NCBI GenBank assembly: GCA_025504975.1
Contig: JANUWI010000003.1
Span: forward strand, 62,001-126,000
Direction: 5' to 3'
Origin: Plenodomus lindquistii
Taxonomy: Eukaryota; Ascomycota; Dothideomycetes; Pleosporales; Leptosphaeriaceae
Length of the DNA stretch: 64,000 bases
Under the pieces are notes generated by a model. That model ran no database searches and was not told the DNA's origin. It saw nothing but the letters and a program-made list of their open reading frames with translations. Numbering within the stretch: position 1 is the stretch's first letter; the number at the start of each line of letters is the position of its first letter. Positions 33,585-44,076 of the stretch are shown here, one piece after another. Position numbers and translations under genes: made by a program.

Positions 33585-34565
33585 TCACCGCCGCCGCACG
33601 GTATCAGGGGAGCAAGTATCCGCGGGAGGGAGTAGCCGCTGATAGGAACGCTCCATTCCTTCAAGATTGGAGGTCCTGTGTTCCAAAAAGGTGCGTATGC
33701 GCTCATCCCGGTCGCCGCTCATGGTGGCGTGTTGGCTGCGTCTCAGCTCGACGCTCGCCTCGCGGTGTATCTGCTCCCGGCGCTCAATGACCGAGTTATT
33801 GAAGGTGCTGAAACGGGTACCTTGAATGACGCCGCCAACGCTGACAAAGGCGAAGATCAGCGCCATGAAGGTGAAGTTTGACATTTGCACGGTGCGGGCG
33901 GCGTCTGAGTCGTGGGCAGTGCCGTCGTTTTCGTGGTGCCAGCGCTCCCAGTCCTCCCATGTGGCGTTGTTGCGGGGGTCAGTGGCCCATCGCTTAGGAT
34001 CGTACTCCCAGTCGCGGTGGTGGTGGGGGTGATGGTGGTGCGAGGGGGTGTTGTGGTGGCCGGCCCAGCCGTGGCCCCATGCGTCGTAGGCTTTGCGCTT
34101 GTCCCGGTCGGACAGGATGTCGTGGGCGGCTATGAGCATGCGGTAGCGCTCCAGGCGCACATGGAGGGGCAGCTTGGCCACAGCCGAGGCGGGGTGGCAG
34201 CGGTCCGGGTGGTACAGCTTGACGAGGGCATAGAAGCGGTGCTTGGTGTAGGCCTCGCGCTTACCACACTGCAGGATCTGGTAGGGCGTGGGCGTCGTGT
34301 GCGGTTTGACGGCCTCTGGCCAGTTCAAAGGGTCCAGGTCGGCATTGCAGTCGTTGTGCCTAGTGTTTGGGGGGTCGGCGTGGTGGGCATACCGTCGCGT
34401 CTGGCGGGCAGCGTGTGGTGGTGGTGGACGTCTATGACGGCATGACCGGCTGCCCTTGACCTCGGCGGACGGCGACGACGATGCCGATATAGGGCTGCTG
34501 CTATGGCACAGCGAGGGCAGAGTGGCATAGCTGGACAGCAGAATGGCGGGCTTCTTGGACAGCAT
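33585..34565 (-). CDS. J-domain (DnaJ-type) protein with a C-terminal membrane segment
   Basis: Single exon, 326 aa from the first ATG. The N-terminal 75 residues are Ser/Arg/His-rich with few acidic residues, compatible with a mitochondrial presequence. The J domain runs from about 93 (TPYQILQCG) to about 160 and has the essential H119-P120-D121 in the loop after helix II. It ends with AHDILSDRDKRKAYDAWGHG. A His-rich insertion follows (PSHHHHPHHH), then a Trp-rich stretch (WEDWERWHHEN), a hydrophobic segment (FTFMALIFAFVSVGGVIQ) and a charged tail. It should stimulate an Hsp70, probably at an organelle membrane. The closest layout I know is small fungal mitochondrial or ER J proteins. The exact orthologue is unclear. 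Confidence 0.82.
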   Translation of the reverse strand: MLSKKPAILLSSYATLPSLCHSSSPISASSSPSAEVKGSRSCRHRRPPPPHAARQTRRYAHHADPPNTRHNDCNADLDPLNWPEAVKPHTTPTPYQILQCGKREAYTKHRFYALVKLYHPDRCHPASAVAKLPLHVRLERYRMLIAAHDILSDRDKRKAYDAWGHGWAGHHNTPSHHHHPHHHRDWEYDPKRWATDPRNNATWEDWERWHHENDGTAHDSDAARTVQMSNFTFMALIFAFVSVGGVIQGTRFSTFNNSVIERREQIHREASVELRRSQHATMSGDRDERIRTFLEHRTSNLEGMERSYQRLLPPADTCSPDTVRRR

Positions 34566-35348
34566 TGTCGCGCAATGGCTGGCGGGAGTGGGTGCGCATG
34601 TCTGAAGCGTGGGAGCGATGCGTGGGGTCGCATCTATGTAAGACTGTACTCTATACTCTATAGTGACTAGCTGGACTAATCGAGGTGCTCTGCTAGTGAA
34701 TGGACGGCCTGGCCGGAAGTGGCTGGCCAAGGCTCGTGTGGCGCAGCAGGGCCATGGTACCTGCAGCATACTGTCTACTACATACAGTACTCCTCGGCAG
34801 TTGACACTACTCTATCCTAAGGTCTATACTATACCGTATGGTGCTCCCCTGCCAACGGTTGCCCTACCCGACCCTTCGTCCGTCCGCTCGCTCAAGGAAC
34901 AAACGTGAACCGGCGCCGTTGTGTCAGAAAGACCAGCCGCGCATGCACGTGCGGCACCCTTCCGCTCCCCGTCCGTCCCATCCCCTGACAGACGGGCCCA
35001 ACCCCAACTGCACCCACCCAACACCCACCCAAGGAGCCTGTGCCCCGTCCCGCGATTCACCATTGTGTTTGGAACGTGCCTCCTCTGCTTTCGCTTGCGC
35101 ATGCCCCCACACCCCAAAAACACATTGTGCATGAACGTGTGATCACTCATGGTCCCTGCAAGACAAACAAGTGGGTAGCCTGCTGGCGTCTCAGGCTGCA
35201 TCAGGCTGCATCGCCAGTCGCCCTATATGTTTGTCCTTTGCTGTCTGCGACGCGACTACACTTGACTTCCTTGTCCACTTCGCTTCACTACTGTCTTTTC
35301 CGCCTTCCTATTGACTTCTGAAGATACCCCGCTGCTTTGCCTGGCTCC
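34566..35348. promoter_or_regulatory. Divergent promoter interval
   Basis: 783 bp between the J protein (minus) and an unknown conserved gene (plus). The right half is C-rich on the plus strand (about 34960-35110). A tandem CAGGCTGCAT repeat (two copies) occurs at about 35191-35211. No factor site is assigned. Confidence 0.4.
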
Positions 35349-36640
35349 ATGTTGACCGCATCTCGCCGTCAACCCTTCACCATGCAGGACTTGAGACAAT
35401 CACAAGACCAGGCACATTTTAGTCATGACAGCAACGGCCAGCCGCGAGAGGGCTACCTCAACCTTACTCGCCGCATGGAGAATGAGGAAGAGGACCAATT
35501 TGACTGTGACCTCACCATTCTCGACTTTCTCGTCTACAAGGCCACCGGATTGGTCTTTGAATGGAGATCAAGCAGTGACCCATTTCACTCGGATTTACCC
35601 AGTGCCCTTGTCAGCATGACAGCCGGTATGTCCGATCCGATCTTCTGAGCCAGCCCTATCCCTGCAATATCAACCTTGATATCAACATCGTCATCATCAC
35701 CACCACCACCACCACCACCAACAACATCACCACGTCGCCAATTATACTAATCCTCAATTTAGACTGGCGTACCTTTCTCGCCCACAAACATTCAGGCCGC
35801 CACCTCACCCCCAAAGCCTCCTTCCGCTCCCGCCTCCTCCAATTCGCCCTAATCTTCACCCACCGCCTCCACCACACCGAGACCTGGACAACGCCCTCCT
35901 CCCTCAATTCTTTACGCCAACAAAACACCGCGCGAGGCGACTACTGGCGCACACGCACTTCGCACCCCCCAGCCCTCCCCCCATCCTTCACCTCATCCCA
36001 AGCCTTCCCCCTAAGCGCCCCAGAACTCCTCACCCACCGCACAAACCTCGCCAACACCCTACACATCCCCTCGGACCAACGCCCCTGGATCACCGACCCC
36101 ACCCCCACAACCCCGCTCGCATGCCTGATCCCGCTCTTCCTCGAACTAACAAGCGCGCGTATCAGCCTCGGTGATTCCTGGCTCCCAACAACAGACTACT
36201 TCAACCTACTTGCCGAACTCCTCCTGCAATCCGTAGTAGAAGAATATCTCCTTCTCGGCGCGCACGGTGCCGAAATCTTCGAATCCATCTTCGCAGTCGG
36301 ATATCCCGGTGAGCGCTGGGCAGACGATCCCGCATCTGTCCACGCAATGCGCGTCGTCTTTGCCGAATCCAGCGACTCTTGGCTTGCCATCCGCGCAAAA
36401 ACAATATCAGACCTCTCGCCCAGGACTAGTGGTGAGTCGTGGACGCAGAGTCTGACTCGAGCGCAGAGTTTGCATTCGTACATGGCTTTTGAGGAGAGGC
36501 TTTTGGCGTTTTTAAAGTACTTGCATGACGGGATTGTGAAGCCGGATCTTGCGCAGGTGGAGGAGGGGAGGCTGAATATTGATGGGAGGGAACTTTCAGA
36601 GGAGGAGAGCCGGGCTGCGTTGAGGAGGATGGGGCTTTGA
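35349..36640 (+). CDS. Conserved-looking fungal protein, function unknown
   Basis: Two exons, 35349-35625 and 35763-36640, encode 384 aa. The 137-bp intron contains a (CAC)n run (about 35698-35720). Visible segments are an acidic N-terminus, the block DCDLTILDFLVYKATGLVFEW, then DWRTFLAHKHSGRH, a long helical region with hydrophobic blocks (PLACLIPLFLELTSARISLGDSW, LLAELLLQSVVEEYLLLG) and a C-terminal helix (SYMAFEERLLAFLKYLHDG). No signal peptide and no clear membrane span. I recognise no named domain. The protein looks folded, soluble and mostly alpha-helical. Low-complexity GGGG runs after the stop (about 36678) are outside the frame. Confidence 0.75.
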
Positions 36641-37048
36641 ATTGGAAAGAGTATGTTTGGTTTGCGAGATGGATTGGTGGGGGGGGGGGCGAGGTGGTGA
36701 GAATGGGTGTCATGGGATGGATGTGGGGATGGGTGTGTGCGTATTCTTTTCTCTTCTTTGCACTTGTATTATCACTTTTTGACAAGTTTTTTGTCTATTT
36801 TCTTTGCGGGATATTTGAGAATGGGGCGGGGGCGTACAAGAGAGACGTTTGCACGTGGCTGCCGCGGTTGTAATTTCAAGTCAGGTTGTATTTGGCATAA
36901 ATCAGCCGTCGTATCACATCATACCCACCTTCCCACAAAGAAATAATCAACAACAACAATCCATTTCCATGTCCCACCATACCCATACCTCCCACTCCCC
37001 ACTCCCCTTTCCCCATCCACCCGCCCATCTACCTCACAACCCCCCAAC
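36641..37048. other. Intergenic interval between convergent genes
   Basis: 408 bp of 3' flanks. It includes a nine-base G run near 36678 and a C/A-rich tract near 36970-37050. No gene. Confidence 0.5.
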
Positions 37049-40000
37049 TTAAAACCCCAACTTCCCCTTCACAGCCCCCAAAACCAACCCCCTCTTCTGC
37101 TTCTGCACATACCTTCCCACATCATCCGCCCACCCCGCACTATTCGCCTGCAAACTATCCATACTATCCCCCACCTGCCCCAACTTCTCTGTCCTTTCGT
37201 TGAACTGGCGACTCGCCCATGCGCCCCAGCCCTCTGGTGTAGCCTGCGCGACGGGGTAAGACGGGTATGCGTTTGTGGAGGCAGCGTGTGGGTTGTTAGA
37301 GCGCGAGGCGGCGCGGCGCGCGAGTTCGGATTCGGCGCGGGATTGGGCGGCTGCGCGGAGGGAGGGGGGACGGTCAGGACCGCCGACTAGATGGGTGGGT
37401 GGTTAGTTTGGGTGTTGAGGGGGAGAGGGGACCGGGAGGCGTGGGTAATGTAAGGTAAGTTGTACGTACTCAGAAGATCCATGTCTTGTGGGGTTACGTA
37501 TTGGGTTCCGGATATCCATTGCATGTTGCTGATTGTTGGTCTTGGGGGGACGAGGAGCGAGGGGTTGAGAAGCATGTCTCGTGCTGAGTCACTGTTGGTG
37601 TTGTATCGTTAGATTTGTATTCATGTTGCTTCCACGAGATACGGCGGAAGGGATAGAGGAGGAAGAACTTACTATCGCACACCCGTCCCAAACACATTTA
37701 CCAAGGCCACCTCAGCAGGCCCTTTCCATCCAAAGATATCCCCCGTACTAGTAATCACTGCTTCAGAGAATCGCCTGACATCCAGCACATCGCTGACTTT
37801 CACCGCGCCAATCTCCTTGAGTGCAGGGATAGAGTACGCGCGTGCACAACCATCCCCGTAGAGACCAAGCAGTGCATAGCCCAGGTCTTCATATCGTACC
37901 ACGGTCGCAGAATCACAAAGAAATTGGTCCCAGGTCTTGTGCGCGCCTTTGTTGTTCGCTGGACGGAAGAGACGTGCGCCAGAGGCTGTGACTGCGAGGA
38001 GTACACCGTTAATCTTGGAGCCGTTGCGGAGACCTGCGACGGCGGATTGTGTGGCATATGCTGGACGGCCGGTCTCGGCATACATGGGGTTGATGCTGAT
38101 GACTTGGTCGTCGAGTTTACATAGACCGGCGAAAGAGACGCCAAAGCGACCACTGGGTTCTGGAAGCAGTTTGAAGGTAGCGAGGTGTCCGAGATTTGTG
38201 CCCACATGGCAAAGGATGCTGGAGTACTCTTCGTCTTCGAGCGTCATGACGCTAAACTCGATGCAGGTGGGCCATTCTGGCTTGTTGGTGGGAGTGTTTG
38301 AACTTCGTCGGAAACTTCCTCGTTTGTCGGACTTGACAAAGTCGGCAATGGCGCTCTTGTAGATGATTGCCGGCCCTCGAAGATCAATGATAGCGAGACT
38401 GCCGCCTTCGAAACCTGCGGCGACAAAGCCAACATCCGAGTGCTTGAGGGTAGTGACTGGTCCATTACCCTCAGCCAACAGCGTAAATGGCAGCATGCCC
38501 TCGTTCAGAGCGGCCTCAGTCCTATCCGTGATGTTGGTAAGCGCTTGAGGCTGGTTCTCGCCTGGTGGTATATCCTGTCCAGGCTGCTTGTTAACATTCC
38601 ATCGGAAAATCGCAACCTCACCAGTCTGTAGTCCAACGGACAGCTCAGACGCAGCACCCGCAAAGGACGTCTTTGTGATCTGAACACCTTCCTGTCGGCC
38701 AACTGCACGTGCTACATCGACCTGCAGCAGTGCAGGATTCTCGATCTCATCAGCGTGTCCAGCATCCCAGAGTCTTACTGTGCCATCTGCATGTGCTGTT
38801 TGTACAATGTTGCGGTTTTCAAATCTCTTCAGGGGGTAGATGGCCTCAGCACCTCCAGTCAGAAATTCTGGTCCACGCTGCCGCTTCTCCGTCATACCAA
38901 GCCATTTGGTGCGTTCAACTGGTGCGAGATTCGCGTGTTGTATGTAAGGGTGAACAAGTGTCATGGAGAGATGCAACTGGTTGGTTGGTGAGATTGGCAT
39001 CCCACTTGGGAAGGACAATGTGATGAGTTCGCCAGAAGCCAGTAGCGAAATGATCGCCAGGGGATCATGACAGCCTGCGTAATGTGGCGAGCTTCGAGGT
39101 ATCAGGAACAAATCGACTACTTCTGTACCAGGCGGACATGGCAATATTCGCTGTCTCTTTGGATTCTCAAAATGATCGGAGAGTATTTGCCACGACGAGG
39201 TATTGTAGATGGGCGTCCGTCCGAGTTCGAAGAGAGTCAAACTCTTAGGCGAAATATTCGATGGCTGACCGCCGGCGATCAGAATTGCAGTATCATCCGG
39301 ATCCTTATTCGCACACCACGCAATCTTGAAAATCGGTGATTTGAGGGAGAAGGACCCTCCAACCGCACCGGGACTGAAGCTACCAGGACCAGGCTTGTTG
39401 ACATTGGTATCCTGCAACGTCCTCGCTTGTACAAGTCTTCCCTCTTTCGTATCCCAGATGACTATACTTCCGTCCTCATGTCCAGTGAGCACGAAGGTAC
39501 CCGTCGGATGCCACACAGCCTGCGTCAGCGGAGGTTCTCGTTCTGTCTTCGTAGCCCCAGGATCCGAGTCACCACCAGGCGCGCCTCTCGGAACCACATA
39601 ATGGAAGAAGTGCACCGCCTTGTTCTGTTTGAACGAGAAGAGAACAGCGCCAGAGTTGTACCCAATCAGCAGCGATCCAATATCGCGAGGATGAAACGCC
39701 AGCGTAATAATAGTAGTCAACCGGGACCGCGGATACTTCTCCCTCCACAGATTTGGAATCTTGAATGGGGTTAGACACTCTCTATCCAGGTCATACGCAA
39801 ACACCTCTCCATTCTGCGTCCCCAGCAGCGCATAATCAAGCGTCGGATCAGAATGCAGTGCCGTGATCTTCGCGGGCGGAGAATGCGCGTTGACCAACTT
39901 CTTGCTCTCCAGAGAAAAGACGGAAAGATCGTTCCTCGAATCAACACAAAGCAGCTTCTCTGCGCAAAACTGCAATATCTTGACGGAAGCTGGATGTGGA

Positions 40001-40337
40001 AGCGGAAACACAACTTCGACTCTTTTCTGCCCGAAGACGTAAATCTGGCCAGCGCCGTACTTGCTCTCACTTGTGCCAATGGCGATTAGAGACTGCACAG
40101 GGTCGTAGGCGACCTGCGTGACCTTGGAGTTGAGACCATAGTTGCGAATCTTCATATGCAGTTAGTCTCCAATCAATGTAGTTACGCGACGCGGGCAGTG
40201 GCTGGTGAGGCGGGGTTGAACGAGGCTTGCGCAGACAGACAGACACATACGTGGTCGAGGACGAAGAGATCAGGTGCAATACCTGTAGAGAGGTCATGGC
40301 TTATGCCTGCCTGTTTACCGCGCAGTAAATGGGCCAT
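37049..40337 (-). CDS. SRO7: Sro7/Lgl/tomosyn-type WD40 exocytosis regulator
   Basis: Four exons, 40337-40251, 40149-37673, 37591-37470 and 37386-37049, encode 1007 aa. The N-terminus MAHLLRGKQAGISHDLSTGIAPDLFVLD joins IRNYGLNSKVTQVAYDPVQSLIAIGTS, the Lgl/tomosyn family opening and first WD40 repeat. Many beta-propeller repeats follow, for example LTGHEDGSIVIWDTKEGRL and QTAHADGTVRLWDAG. The last exon ends in an R-SNARE-like helix (FNERTEKLGQVGDSMDSLQ, with the zero-layer Arg in NER) without a membrane anchor. Fungal Sro7 binds the t-SNARE Sec9 and Rab Sec4 to promote docking of secretory vesicles at the plasma membrane. DLLIGGPDRPPS bridging exons 3 and 4 supports that splice. Length is in the normal range. 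Confidence 0.92.
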
Positions 40338-40812
40338 TGTGAGTGTATCATGGCTTGTCTTCTGTGTCGCGCGCAAGAACGTTGTGGCTCTCTTTCTTGG
40401 GCGCTGGGTTCGAGGGCACGCGTTCGGCGACGTCACGCCTCAGGGTCCAAGCGCTAGTCTAGGCGGATATTTCGGAAGCTCGAAAACCACGGTCCATGAC
40501 TGTCATCTTTGTCAATGATAGTTGGAAAAGACCATACGTAGACGGAAATCAATCAACACAAAGTTCCTTAATTGTGTAATACTACTATTACATCATGGTA
40601 GAATCAAACAATACTACAGCATCATACCAACCACACCCCAATCAGGCAGAATGATAAAGCACCAACAACAGACAAACCTCTAGCGAATTTGAACCACCAT
40701 CTCCTGATGGGTATCGCATGCACAACGCCAAAGTTCATCGCCTATTATCCAAGACACATCCTACATGTGTCAGAAGGAAGTAGCAGGTCTTGTTTCAAAC
40801 CATCGTCGTAAA
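40338..40812. other. Intergenic interval upstream of the Sro7-like gene
   Basis: 475 bp between tandem minus-strand genes. It contains the presumed Sro7 promoter and the 3' flank of the Gln-rich gene. No coding frame. Confidence 0.5.
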
Positions 40813-43473
40813 TCACGACGTCCCGTTTTGACCCCCATACGCGCCGTTAGCTGGCTGTGGAGTACCAGACCCTTGCCTGCTACTAAAACTGTTCTGTGCA
40901 GCCAGACGGGCTTGCGCCTGAGCTGCCGCTTGCGCTTGCTGCCTCTCCATCATGATCTGCTGATGGCTGGTAGTCGTCCCGCCTGCGAAAGGTGTAGAAG
41001 CAGTTGGAGCTTGCGGAGTGCCGTATTGCGATGGCCCGTAGTAAGTGCTGCGCATTTGGCCACCCGATACTGGCGTACCATACGCAGGTCTTGCGCTAAA
41101 GGCTGACTGCGAGGGCGTTGGGGCACCCTTCATAGGCGAGGCAGTACGGGGCTGAGATGCTTGAGCACCGTTATACATGGGAGCGACATTCTGTGACCGC
41201 GGCGGGTAGAACCCATTCTGAGTCTGCTGACTTGTGTACCGGTTTTGGGGCTGTGTTTGAGGCGTAGAGCTGTAGAACTGCGAACTGGTGGCACCGGTGT
41301 AGGTGCTGGGCTGGGCAGAACGCTGAGGGTAGTATTGCCCAGACGGTAGCGTACCATAACTCGCTCTTGATTGTTGATTATACGATGGAGTGGCGGCGTA
41401 CCCTGGGCGTGGAGTAGTTCCGTAGTTTGACTGGAATGATTGTGACGACTTAGACGGCGATTGCTGAAGATGCATGGAAGACGACCGATGAAGCGACTGC
41501 TGCGGTGGATATGCAGGGCGAGAACTTGAATGATGCGTCGAAGCTGCAGGTCGACTGTATTGCGTGCTTTGTGAGTAGTTGGCTTGGCTATGGGTCCCTG
41601 AGGATGCTCGAGTGAGTGTTGCGGGTGTGGGAGCCACCACAGGAGGCGCCTTGGCAAGTCTAGAAAGTTGATCTTCTTCCAAGACTCCCTTGTATTCCTT
41701 GGTATCAAACAAGATTGTCCGACTAATGTTCAGCTCATCCAGTTGATCTCCGTTCAGCTTGGCAACAGCGTACGGAGGTAGTTGTGAAATCAGCAGCGTA
41801 AGTTGTGACTTCAAGATCTGGTAGACGTCAATTTCCTCGGACGAAGGTGTCAATGGGCTTCCGGCTAGGGTGGCAAGGGAAGAATTCAGCACGACGGGCG
41901 TGCGTGGATTGGTTGTGAGTGAGAGATTCCGTATCCTCTGGTATGAAGCCAGTGTCTCGAGCATCTCGGAGATTTCCTGTAGTACTTCGTCTGTGTCTTT
42001 CTCTTCTTCGCTCCTTTCTTTCTTCTCTGCGAAGGCATCAATGCCAATTGGCTCAAACTTGTCCACTGCGTCTTTAAAGCTCGCTTCCTCGTCCACTGTG
42101 CCATTCGCATCCATTTCGGCAGCAGCATCTGCATCCAATAGGGCCGGATCGATAGGGAATGTCTCATTAAAACGTTTCTCGCCAACCTTCTGCCACCATA
42201 CCATGTTCTTGGTCTGTTCAGGAATGATAGCCGAAGAATCGTCACGAGTAGGAGCAAAGCTGGAGTAGACACTTCGGAAAAGTGCCTCTTCCTTTGCCTG
42301 CTGGACGGCCACGAGAATGGCCTCAGAAGGCGGCTGCTGCGCTTCACCCATGCTCAACGCTCTTTGCCTGCTCTTTTGCTTTGCAGTGGGCGATGTCTGG
42401 TCCTTGGGCATGTCAACCCCTCCGTAGCCAAGCCAGAATCCCGCAGACATGGATTGTTGTGAGTACGACTGGGATCCCTTACGACGGGGCTTTGGTGTTT
42501 CTTGCGGCGCAAATGTAATGGTGCTGTTTCCTTTGCTCGTTGAAGGCCGTGCCGACTTTGGCGGGCTGATCTGTGCCAGGTGCGCGGGCGCACGGAATAC
42601 CTCGCCAATGGTAGTTGGCTTCGTCTTGTTGTCTGCTGGCGCAGGTAGTGGGAAAACCTCGGTGGTGGAGATCATGTTGGGCAGGTTGTTCTCGCGCAAA
42701 GGCAGCGTAACGCGCACGGCAGTGTCGAGCGTGGGAATGGGCTCGGATGGCGCGACTTTGTGTGGCTGCTGCAGGCTTGAGAAGAGTTGCTTCGGCGGTG
42801 CGCTTCCGTACAGTGTGAGCACTGTTCGACTCGACAGTGTCGGTGGCTCCTCTTCCTTGATGGCCATAGGAGTGCCCTCATTGTTGGTTTTTTCACCATC
42901 TTGGGCAGCAGCTTCGGCTTGCTTCGAAGGGGCCCCGCGCGCCTTTTCCCTGTCGACTAGATTCTTCACCATGGTTCGGAAAGCAAGCACCTTGGCTTGT
43001 AGCGCTGCTTCAGTGGGGGAGCCCTGGGGCGCTGTCGCATCGTTACCAGCGCTCGCAGCGAGTATGTCTGCGGTGGCCGTTTCCACATCTTTTTCGAACG
43101 ATTGCAGGGAGTCGTAGGACCCTTCCTGGACCAGACTGGCGATGGTGGTGGAGCCGGTTGGGGGAGTCAACTTGGTGCGCTTGGTGTCGGCCTCACCAGA
43201 GGAGGCACGTGGAATGGACGAGGTCAGGGGATGGGACAAGACGGAGGGCTGTGAGTCGTAGCTCTTGACGACTGCGACAATGTCCTCGAGTACGGCCTGC
43301 AGCGAGAGCGTGGTGCCCTTGGCGGGCTTTTGTTGCGCCGGGTCGGATGCGCCATTGGCAACAATCGCATGGCTGCCCGCGAGTTTGCGCTTTGTCGTGG
43401 ACGGTGAGGCGGGCGCCGGGGGCGGTGACGGGGCAGCGAGGGTACCGTTGGCGGCGGCGGCGGCGGCGGCCAT
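40813..43473 (-). CDS. Gln/Ser/Pro-rich protein, probably nuclear, function unknown
   Basis: Single exon, 886 aa. It opens with a poly-Ala run encoded by a GCC repeat (43450-43473) and a basic patch (TTKRKLAGSH). Ordered-looking islands are LSLQAVLEDIVAVVKSYDSQP, SSLQQPHKVAPSEPIP, STTEVFPLP, the aromatic block SAGFWLGYGGVDMP, and VAVQQAKEEALFRSVYSSFAPTRDDSSAI followed by MVWWQKVGEKRF. Farther on are an acidic helix (SEEEKDTDEVLQEISEMLETL) and ILKSQLTLLISQLPPYAVAKLNG. The last 270 residues are Gln/Tyr/Ser/Pro-rich, like prion-type transcription regulators. I do not recognise the family. A role in chromatin or transcription is an inference from composition. The frame is uninterrupted, with a clear start. 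Confidence 0.8.
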   Translation of the reverse strand: MAAAAAAANGTLAAPSPPPAPASPSTTKRKLAGSHAIVANGASDPAQQKPAKGTTLSLQAVLEDIVAVVKSYDSQPSVLSHPLTSSIPRASSGEADTKRTKLTPPTGSTTIASLVQEGSYDSLQSFEKDVETATADILAASAGNDATAPQGSPTEAALQAKVLAFRTMVKNLVDREKARGAPSKQAEAAAQDGEKTNNEGTPMAIKEEEPPTLSSRTVLTLYGSAPPKQLFSSLQQPHKVAPSEPIPTLDTAVRVTLPLRENNLPNMISTTEVFPLPAPADNKTKPTTIGEVFRAPAHLAQISPPKSARPSTSKGNSTITFAPQETPKPRRKGSQSYSQQSMSAGFWLGYGGVDMPKDQTSPTAKQKSRQRALSMGEAQQPPSEAILVAVQQAKEEALFRSVYSSFAPTRDDSSAIIPEQTKNMVWWQKVGEKRFNETFPIDPALLDADAAAEMDANGTVDEEASFKDAVDKFEPIGIDAFAEKKERSEEEKDTDEVLQEISEMLETLASYQRIRNLSLTTNPRTPVVLNSSLATLAGSPLTPSSEEIDVYQILKSQLTLLISQLPPYAVAKLNGDQLDELNISRTILFDTKEYKGVLEEDQLSRLAKAPPVVAPTPATLTRASSGTHSQANYSQSTQYSRPAASTHHSSSRPAYPPQQSLHRSSSMHLQQSPSKSSQSFQSNYGTTPRPGYAATPSYNQQSRASYGTLPSGQYYPQRSAQPSTYTGATSSQFYSSTPQTQPQNRYTSQQTQNGFYPPRSQNVAPMYNGAQASQPRTASPMKGAPTPSQSAFSARPAYGTPVSGGQMRSTYYGPSQYGTPQAPTASTPFAGGTTTSHQQIMMERQQAQAAAQAQARLAAQNSFSSRQGSGTPQPANGAYGGQNGTS

Positions 43474-44076
43474 GGTGACGAGGGGTGCTGTTGGTGATGG
43501 GCGCGCGCCGCGAGTGATGGCCTAGGGCGTTGCAACGCGCTGCAGCGGCCGGGGGAGTCGTTAGACTGTGTCCTTGGCGAGCATGCCCTGCACGCAACAC
43601 GGGGAGATGTGCTTGCTGCGAGAGCAGAGGGCGCGTTGATGGAGAGCGAGACGCGCAAGAATTGGGCAGCCGGGCGTGGGCGTGGGCGCGTTGGGTGGGC
43701 GGTGGTCCAGAGCTGGCGTTGGATGTGGATTCCGCAGTCGAGCAACGCGAGGCAGGTGCCAAGCCAAGACAACGCCGCAAACTTGCACAGGGGTTCTGGT
43801 ACGCGCTCAATAGTCGCGATGGTTCTTGTTTCACGACACGCAGTTTTCCGTGTCGCTGGATTCTCACTGCTCCGAGACAATGCAGGCCAGGTTCCAGACT
43901 GTGTCGTCGGCGTTGAAATATGCTCTTGCTCATCCAATACAGTCTAAAACGGTACTAGCGTCAACACCACGAATGGGGCACCAACTACTGCACATGGACG
44001 ACTAAATTTCCTTCTCCCATCTTCGCCCAGTCGCAATTGATACCCCCACGCGTTTTGCCCGGGACCATTCCGTCAA
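43474..44076. promoter_or_regulatory. Divergent promoter interval
   Basis: About 600 bp between the Gln-rich gene (minus) and the helical-repeat gene (plus). Frames that run through it on the minus strand continue out of the Gln-rich gene's other phases and are not genes. Confidence 0.4.

Noticed and set aside
42449..43117. 222-codon plus-strand frame
   Set aside because: Antisense to the uninterrupted Gln-rich gene, without motifs.
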